Shown: positions 26,122 to 37,084, counted from the first letter of the stretch. The stretch: DNA of 64,000 bases from Prevotella scopos JCM 17725 (GCF_018127785.1 NZ_CP072389.1:992001-1056000), one strand, 5' to 3'. Notes: generated from the sequence alone by a model not told the origin. Made by a program: numbers and translations.

Positions 26122-27648
26122 TTACTGGAAAGTCATTACATATCTACCTGCATTTGAATTATCCCATGCCAAAGTTATAGTACTACTATCAAACGTTAAA
26201 TAATAAGCCCAGTTACTATCATCAGCATGACCAGTTGACGTCCAATAGTGTCCACTTGTTCCTAAGCCACTGAAGCTACCCCAAGCGTAGTATCCCAAAG
26301 CAGGAAGGAAGAAGTAGCTGCTCTTATATGTAGGAGTACCCTGTTTAACTGTTTTATTGAGTGAGAAGTCATCTTGACGTATATCTCTATTATAAGGGGC
26401 TGGAGCTTTATACTCTGATATCTGAGGAATATATGACTTTTTCAGTAGCCACATACCTCCTTTATGAAGATGTCCCATAGATGTCCAAATTTCTTCTCCA
26501 TCCCAACGTGGGTCACCATTCGAGATATACCATGCCATCTGATTAACATTTGGAAGCATACGACAAGAGTACTTAGCATAATTAACACCAGCTGTTCTAT
26601 CATTATTATAGAAGTTGTCATTACCATAACCTGAATAAGTTCCATTTGCAAGTACAGGCTGCAAAGGATTTGCTGAATTCCACTCACAGCCATTCCAGAA
26701 ATTATTGTTTGCATCCCACTGATAATACTGTCTACCATCGTAATCTGTTACGTTGATATCGGCAGCCATATCATAGTAGTCGTTCTTCTCATAGTCGAAC
26801 GCTGGATAAGTCTTAGTAATAGCACCTTCAACGTTTGTAACATAGTCCTTGATCCAATAACGAACAGTCAAGGCGTGTGTACCTGGACGAATAACAACAT
26901 AGGCACCATTGGTTTTTACATCTGCTGTGCTGGTATTCAAAGAGAAACCGTTTGCATAAGAACCGCTACCCTTTGTGGTCATAGTGATAGTCTTACCGCT
27001 TGCAGAACCTGTCAATTCACCTGTAGTTGTATCAAGTGTGTAAGTACCAGTAAGGTCATTGTCAGATGTCACTTCAATCTTTGTCAGCTGACAATTCTTT
27101 ACGGCTGTATTGTTTGTAAAAGGCTGAAACACAAGGATAGCAGCCTGATGGTCGAGACGGAAATAAAAAGCGCCATTTCTACCTGTAGCATCTGCTGTAC
27201 CGCAGTCACCAACCTCACCAATATGAAGAGTGCTGTTAGGCAGTGTCTGGCTCTGTGCTGCAGAGATAGTTACGTTGTTGTTAAGACCATTCTTACCTGG
27301 GTAATATACCTTATAAGTAGTGCTATTTGTGTACTTACCAGGAACCTTAAACTTAAAGCTTGGAGTCTTCTCTGTTGGAGCATTGCTACTCTTGTTCCAA
27401 GTTCCGTTATCATCCTTTACATAGATATGGTCACCAGCCTCCCAAAAGAAAGCACCATTATCATAGTTGAGTGAGGTACGAGTTTCGGCTGCACCAGTCA
27501 CAAATGAAGTCAGGTTGCTATTGTTTTCAGTGTTTGTATCTATAGTGCTTTGTGCTACATCTTCATTAGAGCAAGATGCAAACGCCATTACAATGCCACA
27601 CAATGCTATTAATGAAAGCAGGCGCACCTCAAATGTCTGTTTTCTCAT
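26122..27648 (-). CDS. Fimbrillin-family surface lipoprotein
   Basis: A 508-residue lipoprotein: signal peptide and lipobox FASC (Cys26). Residues ~45-300 resemble the Bacteroidales fimbrillin fold, with the typical early segment TRTSLNYDNGAFFWEAGDHI and later FRLDHQAAILVFQPF. The last ~110 residues look like an FISUMP-type (Fibrobacter major paralogous) domain, with FLPALGYY and HYWTSTGHADDSNWAYYLTF. Such proteins form surface fibres or adhesins after lipidation and transport. It follows a 74-codon gene by about 50 bp on the same strand. Confidence 0.8.
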   Translation of the reverse strand: MRKQTFEVRLLSLIALCGIVMAFASCSNEDVAQSTIDTNTENNSNLTSFVTGAAETRTSLNYDNGAFFWEAGDHIYVKDDNGTWNKSSNAPTEKTPSFKFKVPGKYTNSTTYKVYYPGKNGLNNNVTISAAQSQTLPNSTLHIGEVGDCGTADATGRNGAFYFRLDHQAAILVFQPFTNNTAVKNCQLTKIEVTSDNDLTGTYTLDTTTGELTGSASGKTITMTTKGSGSYANGFSLNTSTADVKTNGAYVVIRPGTHALTVRYWIKDYVTNVEGAITKTYPAFDYEKNDYYDMAADINVTDYDGRQYYQWDANNNFWNGCEWNSANPLQPVLANGTYSGYGNDNFYNNDRTAGVNYAKYSCRMLPNVNQMAWYISNGDPRWDGEEIWTSMGHLHKGGMWLLKKSYIPQISEYKAPAPYNRDIRQDDFSLNKTVKQGTPTYKSSYFFLPALGYYAWGSFSGLGTSGHYWTSTGHADDSNWAYYLTFDSSTITLAWDNSNAGRYVMTFQ

Positions 27649-27700
27649 TATTATAAGTTCTTTTATGCTTATTACTTATTTAAATAAAATCCTCTTTTGA

Positions 27701-27925
27701 TTAATCTTCCCACATAGAAGTATGTCCATTGCTTAACGAAGCCTCATCACCAACCTCAAGCCACTCAAGTGCTTGTTTTGCATTATTAGCATTAGGACCT
27801 TTCTTGTGATTACCCGGTTTATGCTGACCAGGAAATGAAGTCTCTGCAAGTAAAGTTTCGTTATTGATAACAATAACTTCTGTATAGGGTGTTTGGTAAC
27901 CCATCTTAATCTTATTCTGTTTCAT
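27701..27925 (-). CDS. Small protein upstream of the fimbrillin-like gene
   Basis: A 74-residue protein without a signal peptide. It starts MKQNKIKMGYQTPYTEVIVINNE and has the short TxVxxI-LLA-S layout common to small Prevotella and Bacteroides proteins encoded next to surface lipoprotein genes; their role is unknown. The C-terminal half is rich in Asn, Gly and charged residues. Its position as first gene, with a long hairpin-rich leader, suggests it is co-transcribed with the fimbrillin-like gene. Confidence 0.55.
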   Translation of the reverse strand: MKQNKIKMGYQTPYTEVIVINNETLLAETSFPGQHKPGNHKKGPNANNAKQALEWLEVGDEASLSNGHTSMWED

Positions 27926-28227
27926 AACTTATAATGTGAATATGTTACTTAAATATGTTTTTTAATGCTTGTTCTGAGTTTGTTGGATGCCAGAACATTT
28001 ACACTCACTTTTTAAAAAGTGGGAGTGTAAGGGTCATAAGAATTGGTATTTATTCCTGATTCTGTTATCCTAATTGAAGAACCCATTGCAGTATCACACT
28101 GCTCTTTTACCCTAATTATATATTAGGTTGTCGTTAGTCCTTAATTATGTGTATCCCTAAACTACATCCTTTTAGTAATTAATTTTCGGGAGCAAATTTA
28201 CTGAAATAATTTCAATCTTGCAAGATT
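27926..28227 (-). promoter_or_regulatory. Promoter and hairpin-rich leader of the fimbrillin-like operon
   Basis: A minus-strand -7 box TAAATTTG lies at 28193-28200, with CTTG 20 bp further upstream. The resulting ~260 nt leader contains three hairpins: CCTAAT/ATTAGG (28111-28127), TACACTC/GAGTGTA with inner TTTTT/AAAAA (28000-28029) and GTTCTG/CAGAAC (27971-27996). Such a long structured leader may control a surface protein. Confidence 0.5.
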
Positions 28228-28326
28228 CTAAACTAAAACAACACCTTCTTTTTCATCTTTTTCAATACACTTGAACAATGGGAGTTTTATATCAAAAGAA
28301 CTACGACTCATCTATCTACTTCTTTC

Positions 28327-28357
28327 TTTGTCGTTTGAAATAAAAATCGTACCTTTG
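28327..28357 (+). promoter_or_regulatory. Promoter of the ABC-F gene
   Basis: TTTG at 28327-28330 and TACCTTTG at 28350-28357 with a 19 bp spacer. Confidence 0.7.
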
Positions 28358-28387
28358 CAGCCAAATTATTATATAATAAGGTATTAG

Positions 28388-30010
<1,623 letters not shown>

Positions 30011-30070
30011 GATTTTCAAAACATGGCATACAATTTGCATATCTGCCAAAACAAATAGTACAATTTAATT

Positions 30071-30649
30071 ATGAATAAGAAAGAGAAAAAAATAAAAATT
30101 GAAGGCGACAATCTGGAGTTGAACAACGAAGAGACTACCCAGAACGACGCTGACACACAGGCTGAAGAGTCAAACGAAGAGGAAGCTTCGACAGAAGACG
30201 AACAGGACACTGTATCTTCTGCACAGTCAGAAGTTGAGCAGTGGAAAGACAAGTATATCCGTTTGGTTGCTGAATTTGAGAACTACAAGAAACGTACACT
30301 GAAGGAGAAGTCAGAACTGATTCTCAACGGAAGTGAGAAGACTGTAGCTGCTATTCTGCCTATCCTCGACGACTTTGAGCGTGCTATTGCTGACAAGACA
30401 GAAGACCCACAGGCGATCAAAGAAGGTTTTGAACTTATCTATAAGAAGTTTTTGAAGACCTTGGAGACACTTGGTGTTAATAAGATTAAAACCGATGATG
30501 CCGACTTCAATGTTGATTATCATGAAGCTATAGCAATGGTTCCAGGAATGGGCGATGATAAAAAGGGTAAGGTAATTGATTGCGTTCAGACGGGTTATAC
30601 ACTCAATGACAAGGTGATTCGTCACGCAAAGGTAGCTGTAGGACAATAA
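30071..30649 (+). CDS. grpE: Nucleotide exchange factor GrpE
   Basis: A 192-residue co-chaperone that exchanges ADP for ATP on DnaK. An acidic, disordered N-terminus (about 1-60) leads into the long coiled coil [22 protein letters not shown] and then the beta domain with [12 protein letters not shown] and the closing [19 protein letters not shown]. Both ends match the family. dnaJ begins 7 bp downstream, so the pair is a heat-shock operon; dnaK is not in the window. Confidence 0.95.
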   Translation: MNKKEKKIKIEGDNLELNNEETTQNDADTQAEESNEEEASTEDEQDTVSSAQSEVEQWKDKYIRLVAEFENYKKRTLKEKSELILNGSEKTVAAILPILDDFERAIADKTEDPQAIKEGFELIYKKFLKTLETLGVNKIKTDDADFNVDYHEAIAMVPGMGDDKKGKVIDCVQTGYTLNDKVIRHAKVAVGQ

Positions 30650-30656
30650 TAAGAAA

Positions 30657-31814
30657 ATGGCAAGAAGAGATTACTATGAAGTGTTGGGTATCAGCAAAGA
30701 CGCCTCTGATAACGAAATAAAGATAGCATATAGAAAACTTGCTATAAAATATCATCCTGACCGCAATCCTGGTGATGCTGAAGCTGAGGCTAAATTTAAA
30801 GAAGCAGCTGAGGCATACGATGTATTACACGATCCACAGAAACGCCAACAGTACGACCAATTTGGCTTCGATACTCCTGGCAGCTTTGGCGGTGGTAGCC
30901 CATTCGGTGCAGGTGGTTTCTCTATGGACGATATCTTCTCTATGTTTGGCGATGTATTCGGCGGACATGGTGGAGGTTTCGGAGGCTTCGGAGGCGGTGG
31001 TCAACAGGCACCTAAATATCGCGGAACAGACCTTCGTTTAAAGGTTCGTCTATCATTACAAGAGGTTGCTACGGGCGTTACCAAGAAGTTCAAGGTACGC
31101 AAGGACGTAACTTGCGAACATTGTCATGGCTCTGGTGCGGAGAATGGTAGCGATACCGAAACCTGCCAGAACTGTCATGGTTCGGGTGTTGAAATCCGTA
31201 CACAGCAGAGTATCTTTGGTATGATGCAGACCCAGACTACCTGTCATGTATGTAATGGTGAGGGTACTATCATTAAAAACAAATGTACCCACTGTCATGG
31301 CGAAGGTGTTGTAAAGGGCGAAGAAGTTGTTGAAATCAACATACCAGCGGGTGTTGCTGAGGGTATGGTGGTCAATGTTCCGGGCAAGGGTAATGCTGGT
31401 AGACACAATGGTGTGGCTGGTAATATCCAAGTATATATCGAGGAGGAACCTAACGACACCTTCATTCGTGACGGACAGAACATTATCTATAACCTCCTAC
31501 TCGACTTCCCAACAGCTGCTTTAGGTGGTCAGGTTGACATCCCAACTATCGATGGCAGTAATGTAAAGATTAAGATTGAACCAGGAACACAGCCTGGTAA
31601 GACGCTTCGTTTACGCGGTAAGGGACTCCCAGCCGTACAAGGCTATGGCAGCGGTATTGGCGACTTAGTGGTTCACGTTAGTATTTACGTTCCAAAGGAG
31701 CTGACGAAAGAAGAGAAGAAAATGATAGAAGGCATGCGTAAAAGCGATAACTTCCAAGGCGATAAAAAGACCAAATGCTCTATCTTCGAAAACTTTAAGA
31801 AGCTCTTTGAGTGA
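30657..31814 (+). CDS. dnaJ: Chaperone DnaJ
   Basis: A 385-residue type I J-protein that delivers clients to DnaK. Domains in order: J domain (1-70) with the HPD motif in YHPDRNPGD; a Gly/Phe-rich linker (about 80-120); four zinc-binding CxxCxGxG-type repeats (from CEHCHGSG to CTHCHGEG, about 155-220); and the two C-terminal substrate domains. Length is typical. It is the second gene of the grpE-dnaJ operon. Confidence 0.96.
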   Translation: MARRDYYEVLGISKDASDNEIKIAYRKLAIKYHPDRNPGDAEAEAKFKEAAEAYDVLHDPQKRQQYDQFGFDTPGSFGGGSPFGAGGFSMDDIFSMFGDVFGGHGGGFGGFGGGGQQAPKYRGTDLRLKVRLSLQEVATGVTKKFKVRKDVTCEHCHGSGAENGSDTETCQNCHGSGVEIRTQQSIFGMMQTQTTCHVCNGEGTIIKNKCTHCHGEGVVKGEEVVEINIPAGVAEGMVVNVPGKGNAGRHNGVAGNIQVYIEEEPNDTFIRDGQNIIYNLLLDFPTAALGGQVDIPTIDGSNVKIKIEPGTQPGKTLRLRGKGLPAVQGYGSGIGDLVVHVSIYVPKELTKEEKKMIEGMRKSDNFQGDKKTKCSIFENFKKLFE

Positions 31815-31973
31815 GTTTGCTAACGAGTTAGACGAGTTGACAAGTAAACGAGTTTTTAATAAGCAATGAGCTTAAAAACAGAATTGAAATAATGATTATA
31901 TGCCCCATTTGCCTTCATTGGCTAATGGGGCTAAGTCATTTCCTTACATTCCATCACCACCCAACACCCAACT

Positions 31974-33266
31974 ATGACTTACCAAGAAACAGTAGAATAT
32001 CTATTCAACAGCACCCCCGTCTTCGAACATGTCGGGGCATCAGCCTATAAAGAAGGACTGGAGACGACAAAGGCATTAGATGAACACTTTGATCATCCGC
32101 ATACCCACTTCCTTTCTATTCATGTTGCAGGAACCAACGGAAAAGGTTCATGCTCCCACACGTTGGCAGCTATCCTCCAAGCTGAAGGATATAAGGTCGG
32201 ACTCTATACCAGTCCGCACCTCGTTGACTTCCGCGAACGTATCAGAGTAAATGGAGAAATGATATCTGAACAGGAGGTGATTGACTTTGTTGAACAAGAA
32301 CGCAACTTCTTTGAGCCACTGCACCCTTCTTTCTTTGAACTCACAACAGCCTTAGCTTTCAAGCACTTTGCTGAGCAGAAGGTTGATATTGCCATTATTG
32401 AAGTGGGCTTAGGTGGTAGACTCGATTGTACAAACATCATCACTCCTATCTTATCGATTATCACCAATATATCACTCGACCACACCCAGTTCCTCGGTAA
32501 TACACTCGGAGCAATCGCAGCAGAGAAGGCTGGTATTATCAAACATCGTGTACCGGTCGTTATTGGTGAGTCTGTCCCTGAAACACAGATTGTTTTCAAG
32601 GCAAAAGCACAGAAAGAGGATGCCCTCATTGTCTTTGCTGAAGACATCCCTGCAATACTTTCTTCTCACCCGAACCCTGATGGTGGTATCGCTTATCAGA
32701 CTCGTTTCTTTGGTGATATTGTGGGCGAATTGGGTGGTAGTTACCAAGAGAAGAACGCCAACACAGTACTCACTGCCGTCATGCAACTGTATAATAAAGG
32801 TGTCATCAAGAACGCAGAGAGTATTGCTAAAGGCTTTGCCAATGTTTGCGAACTGACCGGACTGATGGGTAGATGGCAGAAACTACAGGCTAACCCGTTG
32901 GTCATCTGCGACACAGGACACAACGTTGGTGGATGGACCTACCTCTCCCAACAAATCAAACGTCAACAATGTAAGCAGAAGCGCATTGTCTTTGGTATGG
33001 TGGATGATAAAGACCTTCACGCAGTCATGTCTATGCTCCCCGATGATGCCATTTACTATTGGACACAACCGAGTACGCATCGTGCCTTCCCAGCAGAGAA
33101 GGTTGCCGCAACAGCCAACGACTACGACCTACACGGAAACATCTTCCCAACCGTCCTTGAAGCCTACCAAGCCGCCCTTCATGATGCCGCCCAATCCGAC
33201 TTCATCTTCGTTGGTGGCTCCAGCTATGTGGTTGCCGACTTACTGACAGGCTTACAAAAGAAGTAG
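31974..33266 (+). CDS. folC: Bifunctional folylpolyglutamate / dihydrofolate synthase
   Basis: A 430-residue Mur-ligase-type enzyme that adds glutamate to dihydropteroate and to reduced folates in the cytoplasm. The ATP loop is HVAGTNGKGSCSH (about 50-62); the Mg/ATP-binding IEVGLGGRLDCTNI is near 145; the third motif ITNISLDHTQFLG near 162 is also present. The C-terminal domain has CDTGHNVGGW at about 311. Length agrees with the family. It stands ~160 bp from dnaJ without a clear shared transcript. Confidence 0.95.
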   Translation: MTYQETVEYLFNSTPVFEHVGASAYKEGLETTKALDEHFDHPHTHFLSIHVAGTNGKGSCSHTLAAILQAEGYKVGLYTSPHLVDFRERIRVNGEMISEQEVIDFVEQERNFFEPLHPSFFELTTALAFKHFAEQKVDIAIIEVGLGGRLDCTNIITPILSIITNISLDHTQFLGNTLGAIAAEKAGIIKHRVPVVIGESVPETQIVFKAKAQKEDALIVFAEDIPAILSSHPNPDGGIAYQTRFFGDIVGELGGSYQEKNANTVLTAVMQLYNKGVIKNAESIAKGFANVCELTGLMGRWQKLQANPLVICDTGHNVGGWTYLSQQIKRQQCKQKRIVFGMVDDKDLHAVMSMLPDDAIYYWTQPSTHRAFPAEKVAATANDYDLHGNIFPTVLEAYQAALHDAAQSDFIFVGGSSYVVADLLTGLQKK

Positions 33267-33318
33267 CAAAAGTCCCTTCTCCATTAACCCCATATCACTA
33301 CATAAAGTTTAATTTTCG

Positions 33319-33403
33319 TTTCCTGTCACTTTTAACACTTCTTCCTATGTGCTTATACTCAATATATTATAGGCATTTAAGTGATGACAGAAGTGACAGG
33401 AAA
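33319..33403. repeat. Inverted repeat between folC and abiF copy 2
   Basis: TTTCCTGTCACTT (33319-33331) is perfectly inverted at 33391-33403, with a 59 bp loop. It could end folC transcription or mark an insertion boundary of the AbiF locus; no T-run follows directly. Confidence 0.55.
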
Positions 33404-33497
33404 ATTGATTTTCATAATTTCACGACCATCTCTGCAAGTTCCAAAACGAAGTGCAATAAAAGAAATCCACTTTTGCGTGATTTTTCTTACTAAAAAG

Positions 33498-33528
33498 TTT
33501 GTATTATCAATAATTATTCGTATCTTTG
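33498..33528 (+). promoter_or_regulatory. Promoter of the AbiF-linked RNA, locus 2
   Basis: TTTG at 33498-33501 and TATCTTTG at 33521-33528 with a 19 bp spacer. The preceding AAGTTTGTATTATC is identical to the promoter at locus 1. Confidence 0.75.
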
Positions 33529-33534
33529 CTGAGT

Positions 33535-33585
33535 CAGTCCTCGCCAAGCCTCTTAACAATGCTCAAATCGTGCGAGGCGTTTTTT
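33535..33585 (+). ncRNA. AbiF-associated structured RNA, locus 2 (putative RNA antitoxin)
   Basis: Stem CCTCGC (33539-33544) pairs with GCGAGG (33572-33577) around a 27 nt loop, followed by CG and six T. Compared with locus 1, two stem pairs changed on both strands and the loop kept CAAGCCTCT and ATGCTCAAAT. The RNA ends ~20 nt before the likely abiF start. It overlaps an upstream extension of the abiF frame, which is therefore unlikely to be coding. Confidence 0.75.
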
Positions 33586-33606
33586 GTTTATACACATTTG
33601 AATATA

Positions 33607-34506
33607 GTGAATCTTATTCCCTTTACAAAACGATTTGAATCTTCAGAAAATCTCGTTGATTTGCTTGAATCTCGAGGTTTACAAATTTGTGATAGAAACA
33701 AAGCCATACAATACCTTGATAACATTGGTTATTACAGATTGTCTGCTTATATGTATCCTTTGTTGAAAATGCCCAAAACAGCACATTTGTACAAGAAAGG
33801 TTCATCCTTCAAGAAGGTGATGATGCTTTATCGCTTTGACAAGAAACTAAGACTGCTCATGTTTAATGAGATAGAAAAGATTGAAATTGCTATCAGACGT
33901 GCGGTGATGCAAATAACAGCAGATATGACAGGCAATCCTTTTTGGCTGACAGACTTTTCTTATTTCTTAGATGGTTTCAAATTTAATGAAACAATGCGAG
34001 CTATATCCAAGGAATATAGTAAATCTAAGGAAGAGTTCATTCTTCATTTCAAACGAACCTACTCAGAACCTTATCCACCATCGTGGATTTTAGGAGAACT
34101 GCTTACTGTTGGAAACGTCAATGCCATTTATCGTAACATCAAACAAAATCGCATACGCAAACGCATAGCAAAACGTTTTGGTTTACCTATAAATGTGTTT
34201 GAGTCATGGCTCACGGTTATTGCTGTTACTCGAAATGCCTGTGGTCATCATTCAAGAGTATGGAACAAGAAAAATGCCATTCAGCCAGCAATTCCCATTA
34301 GTCCCGCAGGAGAATGGATAACGCTTCCAACAGATTCTATGCGTGCTTACTTTGACCTCTGCATCATCAAATACTTTCTTAATGTTATATCCCCAAATAA
34401 TGATATGCAATCCAAACTAACATGGTTATTCATTCGGTTTCCCGAAATTGACTTAAAAGCTCTCGGCTTTCCGCAGGGGTGGAAAACGGAACCATTATGG
34501 AGGTAA
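33607..34506 (+). CDS. abiF: AbiF/AbiD-type abortive infection protein (Abi_2, HEPN), copy 2
   Basis: I place the start at the GTG at 33607, giving 299 residues that align end to end with copy 1 (300 residues); the frame stays open further upstream, but that part is the RNA. Landmarks: IGYYRLSAYMY (40-50), MLYRFDKKLRLLMFNEIEKIE, PPSWILGE, and the HEPN motif R209-N-A-C-G-H214-H215 followed by S-R-V-W-N; it ends in EPLWR. The two copies share well over half of their residues, so they are paralogs or separate arrivals of one family. Expected role: RNA-cleaving toxin restrained by the adjacent RNA. The start codon choice is the weakest point. Confidence 0.85.
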   Translation: MNLIPFTKRFESSENLVDLLESRGLQICDRNKAIQYLDNIGYYRLSAYMYPLLKMPKTAHLYKKGSSFKKVMMLYRFDKKLRLLMFNEIEKIEIAIRRAVMQITADMTGNPFWLTDFSYFLDGFKFNETMRAISKEYSKSKEEFILHFKRTYSEPYPPSWILGELLTVGNVNAIYRNIKQNRIRKRIAKRFGLPINVFESWLTVIAVTRNACGHHSRVWNKKNAIQPAIPISPAGEWITLPTDSMRAYFDLCIIKYFLNVISPNNDMQSKLTWLFIRFPEIDLKALGFPQGWKTEPLWR

Positions 34507-34667
34507 TAACATTTGGAATGACTACTGATTATTCACTCCATTACATGATCTTCTTTGTTTCCGTTTTATCATATTATGGGGAGGGCGGTTCAAACGACCC
34601 CATCCAGTCCATATTTATGTAATTTTTGATGTGACCGAAAGTTAAATATATTAAATCTCACACTTTT

Positions 34668-34772
34668 CGTAGCACTAAGATAGGTGAAGTTTCTGACATA
34701 TCCAAGTGTTTTAAGAACGTTGTTTTTCAGGCACTTGAAGTTCTTACAAGAATTTATACTGCGAAATTAAGG
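34668..34772. repeat. Solo end of an IS1380-type element
   Basis: About 105 bp that match 884-991 at roughly 90%, including the terminal AAATTAAGG, but no transposase is attached. It is a remnant left by deletion. It ends ~20 bp before the -7 box of the BspA-like gene, so it may supply part of that promoter. The ~160 bp between abiF copy 2 and this remnant hold only a weak ATGGGG/CCCCAT hairpin (34576-34603). Confidence 0.75.
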
Positions 34773-34790
34773 TTTATAATATTTTTTATT

Positions 34791-34798
34791 TATCTTTG
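34791..34798 (+). promoter_or_regulatory. -7 box of the BspA-like gene
   Basis: TATCTTTG, ~50 bp before the ATG at 34850. It shows that the longer reading frame starting at 34796 is not the real start. Confidence 0.55.
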
Positions 34799-34849
34799 CA
34801 TTTGAACTTCCGTAAATCAAAAAAGTATTATTTATATAAAAATACTAAC

Positions 34850-35710
34850 ATGAAACAAATCTACATCTTGTTAATAGCCCTACTCATGGGCTTATCAGCT
34901 AAAGCAGAAAGCTCTGGTACTTGTGGACCTAATCTAAAATGGCACCTTACTGATGATGGAGTTTTGACCATTTCAGGAAAAGGGGAAATGTATGATTATT
35001 CAGTTCCATACAACAGTGCACCATGGAGATACTTTGGTGTTAAACGAATTATAGTAGGTGATAGTGTTACGACAATTGGAGAGTATGCTTTTAGCTATTG
35101 CAGTTCTCTAACCTCTATAACCATTCCCAATAGTGTTACGACAATTAAGGAATATGCTTTCAGCAATTGTAGTTCTCTAACTTCTGTAACCATTCCCAAT
35201 AGTGTTACAACAATTGGCGACAATGCTTTCAACGGTTGTAACTCTCTAACTTCTGTAACCATTCCCAATAGTGTTACGACAATAGGAGGTTGGGCTTTCA
35301 ACGGTTGTAGCTCTCTAACTTCTGTAACCATTCCCAATAGTGTTACGACAATTAGAGAGTATACTTTCGACAATTGCAGCTCTCTAACTTCTGTAACCAT
35401 TCCCAATAGTGTTACGACAATAGGAGGTTGGGCTTTCAGCGGTTGTGGCTCTCTAACTTCTGTAACCATTCCCAATAGTGTTACGACAATAGGAGGTTGG
35501 GCTTTCAGCATTTGTAGCTCTCTAACCTCTGTAACCATTCCAAATAGTGTTACTACAATTGGCGATAATGCTTTCATCGGTTGTAGCTCTCTAACTTCTG
35601 TAACCATTCCCAATAGTGTTACGAGAATAGGTAGCGAAGCTTTTCGTAATTGTATTTATAACCATAGAACAACCAAAACTAATCAGAAATATCCGAGTGT
35701 AAATCTTTAA
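34850..35710 (+). pseudogene. BspA-like leucine-rich-repeat surface protein, 5' part (interrupted)
   Basis: A signal peptide (MKQIYILLIALLMGLSAKA) is followed by ~50 residues and then about nine LRR_5/BspA-type repeats of 23 residues (SLTSVTIPNSVTTIG...AF..C). At DNA level the 69 bp units are nearly identical, so copy number may change by recombination. After SEAFRNC at 35652 the frame enters the inserted transposon and ends as an unrelated tail. The 3' part is at 46088-46484; the two join in frame to a 399-residue protein. BspA-type proteins are surface adhesins, exported here probably by the C-terminal tail now lost. Confidence 0.88.
35652..35663 (+). repeat. Left terminal repeat of the cfxA transposon
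   Basis: GTATTTATAACC matches the inverse of the right end (46068-46079) with one difference. It lies at the crossover point that splits the BspA-like gene. Confidence 0.65.
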
Positions 35711-35824
35711 TTACCAGCATATTCTAAAATTTAACACTTTTCGGTTGCCATTTGTCGCTTCCCAAATTTCCACATATTTTTGAGACGTATTTCTGACGTG
35801 GAGAATTTGCGGGGCTTGTTTTTT

Positions 35825-35963
35825 GTCACACCGTGCAGACAGTTGACAAGGGTTTACAACCGTTTACGACAAGCGACAATAACCGCCCCGATATGCGGAA
35901 ACAGTCACACTGTGTAGAAAAGCGACAATGGTTGACTTCCGTTCACATCCGTTTACCATTTCA
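35825..35963. repeat. Subterminal direct repeats, likely arm-type recombinase sites
   Basis: Two ~60 bp blocks start with GTCACACYGTG at 35825 and 35904 and both contain AAGCGACAAT (35871, 35920) and CCGTTTAC; an inverted AAGCGACAAAT is at 35750-35760. Such repeats near an element end are typical binding sites for integrase or its helper proteins. The whole 35711-36007 stretch has no gene. Confidence 0.55.
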
Positions 35964-36007
35964 GAGATATAGGATTGAAGAAATGAACCATTAAACGATA
36001 AAACGGT

Positions 36008-36943
36008 ATGAAAGCAACCAGAAAATGCAGTTTTTGCGGCAAGTCCTTTGTAACCCGAAGCGGTATGCAAAGATATTGCAGTGAGGCTTGTCAGGCAGAA
36101 GCCAAACGAGCCAGAGTGATGCAGAAGAACAACCTCTTCAAAGTCGCCCAACCCTTGATGGAGATACAGCATCAGGAGTATCTCACCTTTTCCAAAGCAG
36201 CCATCCTCATGGGCTGTTCCCGACAGTACATTTACAAACTTGTAGCCATCGGCAAGCTGAAAGCCTCACGCATCAGCAACCGCATGGCATTCATCCGCAG
36301 AGCCGACATCGAGCAGATGTTGGAGGGCAATCCCTATCACCGCATCCTGCCCGGCAACACCTCCACACCAAGGAAATCATCTTCATCTTCCTTACCTGCC
36401 AAAAGAGAAAAAAGGGAAAAGGAAAGCGAAGAAGTGTTGGACTTCTATTCGGGCGAGGAGGTGATGTCCCTTTTTAAGGTAAAGCAGTCATGGCTTTACA
36501 CTTCCGCCAAGCGTAACCATATCCCCATCTGCCGTATCGCAGGAAAGAACTATTACAGCAAGAAGCATATTGACGAGTTTTTCGGTGTGGCAGTTGATAT
36601 TAGCGAAATTACCGACTGGCTACTGACCGAGGAGGTGGAGGAACTGTTCGGCATGAAGCCGACCGCACTCCGTGCCTACACCTATCGCCATAAGATACCC
36701 ACTAAAAGAGAGTACGGGCGTACCTATTACTCCAAATCACATTTGAACGAACTCCGCAGAACTGACCTTGTGAACGATGAACGCTACTATACCGTTGAGC
36801 AGGTGCAGCAAATCTATGGTCTTTCGTCAGCCAACATCTGCCATATCGTCAAGGTGAAGCACATCGAAAAGATAAAGGTGGGTGTGAAAAACCTGCTTTT
36901 GCGCTCAGATGTGGAGCGTGTCATGGCTGAAAGGAACAAATAA
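36008..36943 (+). CDS. Multi-HTH DNA-binding protein of the transposon
   Basis: A 311-residue protein. The N-terminus has a small zinc finger (C7-x2-C, C25-x3-C) resembling those of DUF2116-type proteins. Three or four MerR/excisionase-like helix-turn-helix units follow: FSKAAILMGCSRQYIYKLVAIGKL (~61-85), YSGEEVMSLFKVKQSWLYTSAK, LLTEEVEELFGMKPTALRAYTYR and YTVEQVQQIYGLSSANICHIVK. In Tn4555-type elements a protein of this position affects target choice or excision; that role is inferred here. It lies between the left-end repeats and the integrase and would suit binding to them. Confidence 0.7.
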   Translation: MKATRKCSFCGKSFVTRSGMQRYCSEACQAEAKRARVMQKNNLFKVAQPLMEIQHQEYLTFSKAAILMGCSRQYIYKLVAIGKLKASRISNRMAFIRRADIEQMLEGNPYHRILPGNTSTPRKSSSSSLPAKREKREKESEEVLDFYSGEEVMSLFKVKQSWLYTSAKRNHIPICRIAGKNYYSKKHIDEFFGVAVDISEITDWLLTEEVEELFGMKPTALRAYTYRHKIPTKREYGRTYYSKSHLNELRRTDLVNDERYYTVEQVQQIYGLSSANICHIVKVKHIEKIKVGVKNLLLRSDVERVMAERNK

Positions 36944-36968
36944 CCGTGAAAAATCGGGATTATCGAAA

Positions 36969-37030
36969 ATTATTTCAAAATGATGTATCGTGGAGGTATT
37001 CACGGATATTTCACGTTGTTCCTTTGCCAT
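36969..37030 (+). promoter_or_regulatory. Shared upstream repeat, copy 1 (before the integrase)
   Basis: About 62 bp containing CGTGGAGGTATTCACGGATA and TCCTTTGC. A close copy lies at 39417-39480 before the excisionase-like gene. The common placement suggests joint control of integration and excision. Confidence 0.6.
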
Positions 37031-37084
37031 CGGAAACATGGATACAACTCCAAAATGTATACAACCAATTAAAACATAATTATT

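Noticed and set aside
33526..33606. N-terminal extension of the second AbiF frame from a TTG
   Set aside because: It lies within the promoter and the structured RNA, and copy 1 has no matching residues; the GTG at 33607 gives the right length.
35095..35613. 172-codon ORF on the minus strand of the BspA-like gene
   Set aside because: It is the mirror image of the repeats; its apparent repeats follow from the LRR code.
35065..35640. Regular repeats that might look like a CRISPR array
   Set aside because: They are in-frame 69 bp leucine-rich-repeat units without unique spacers.
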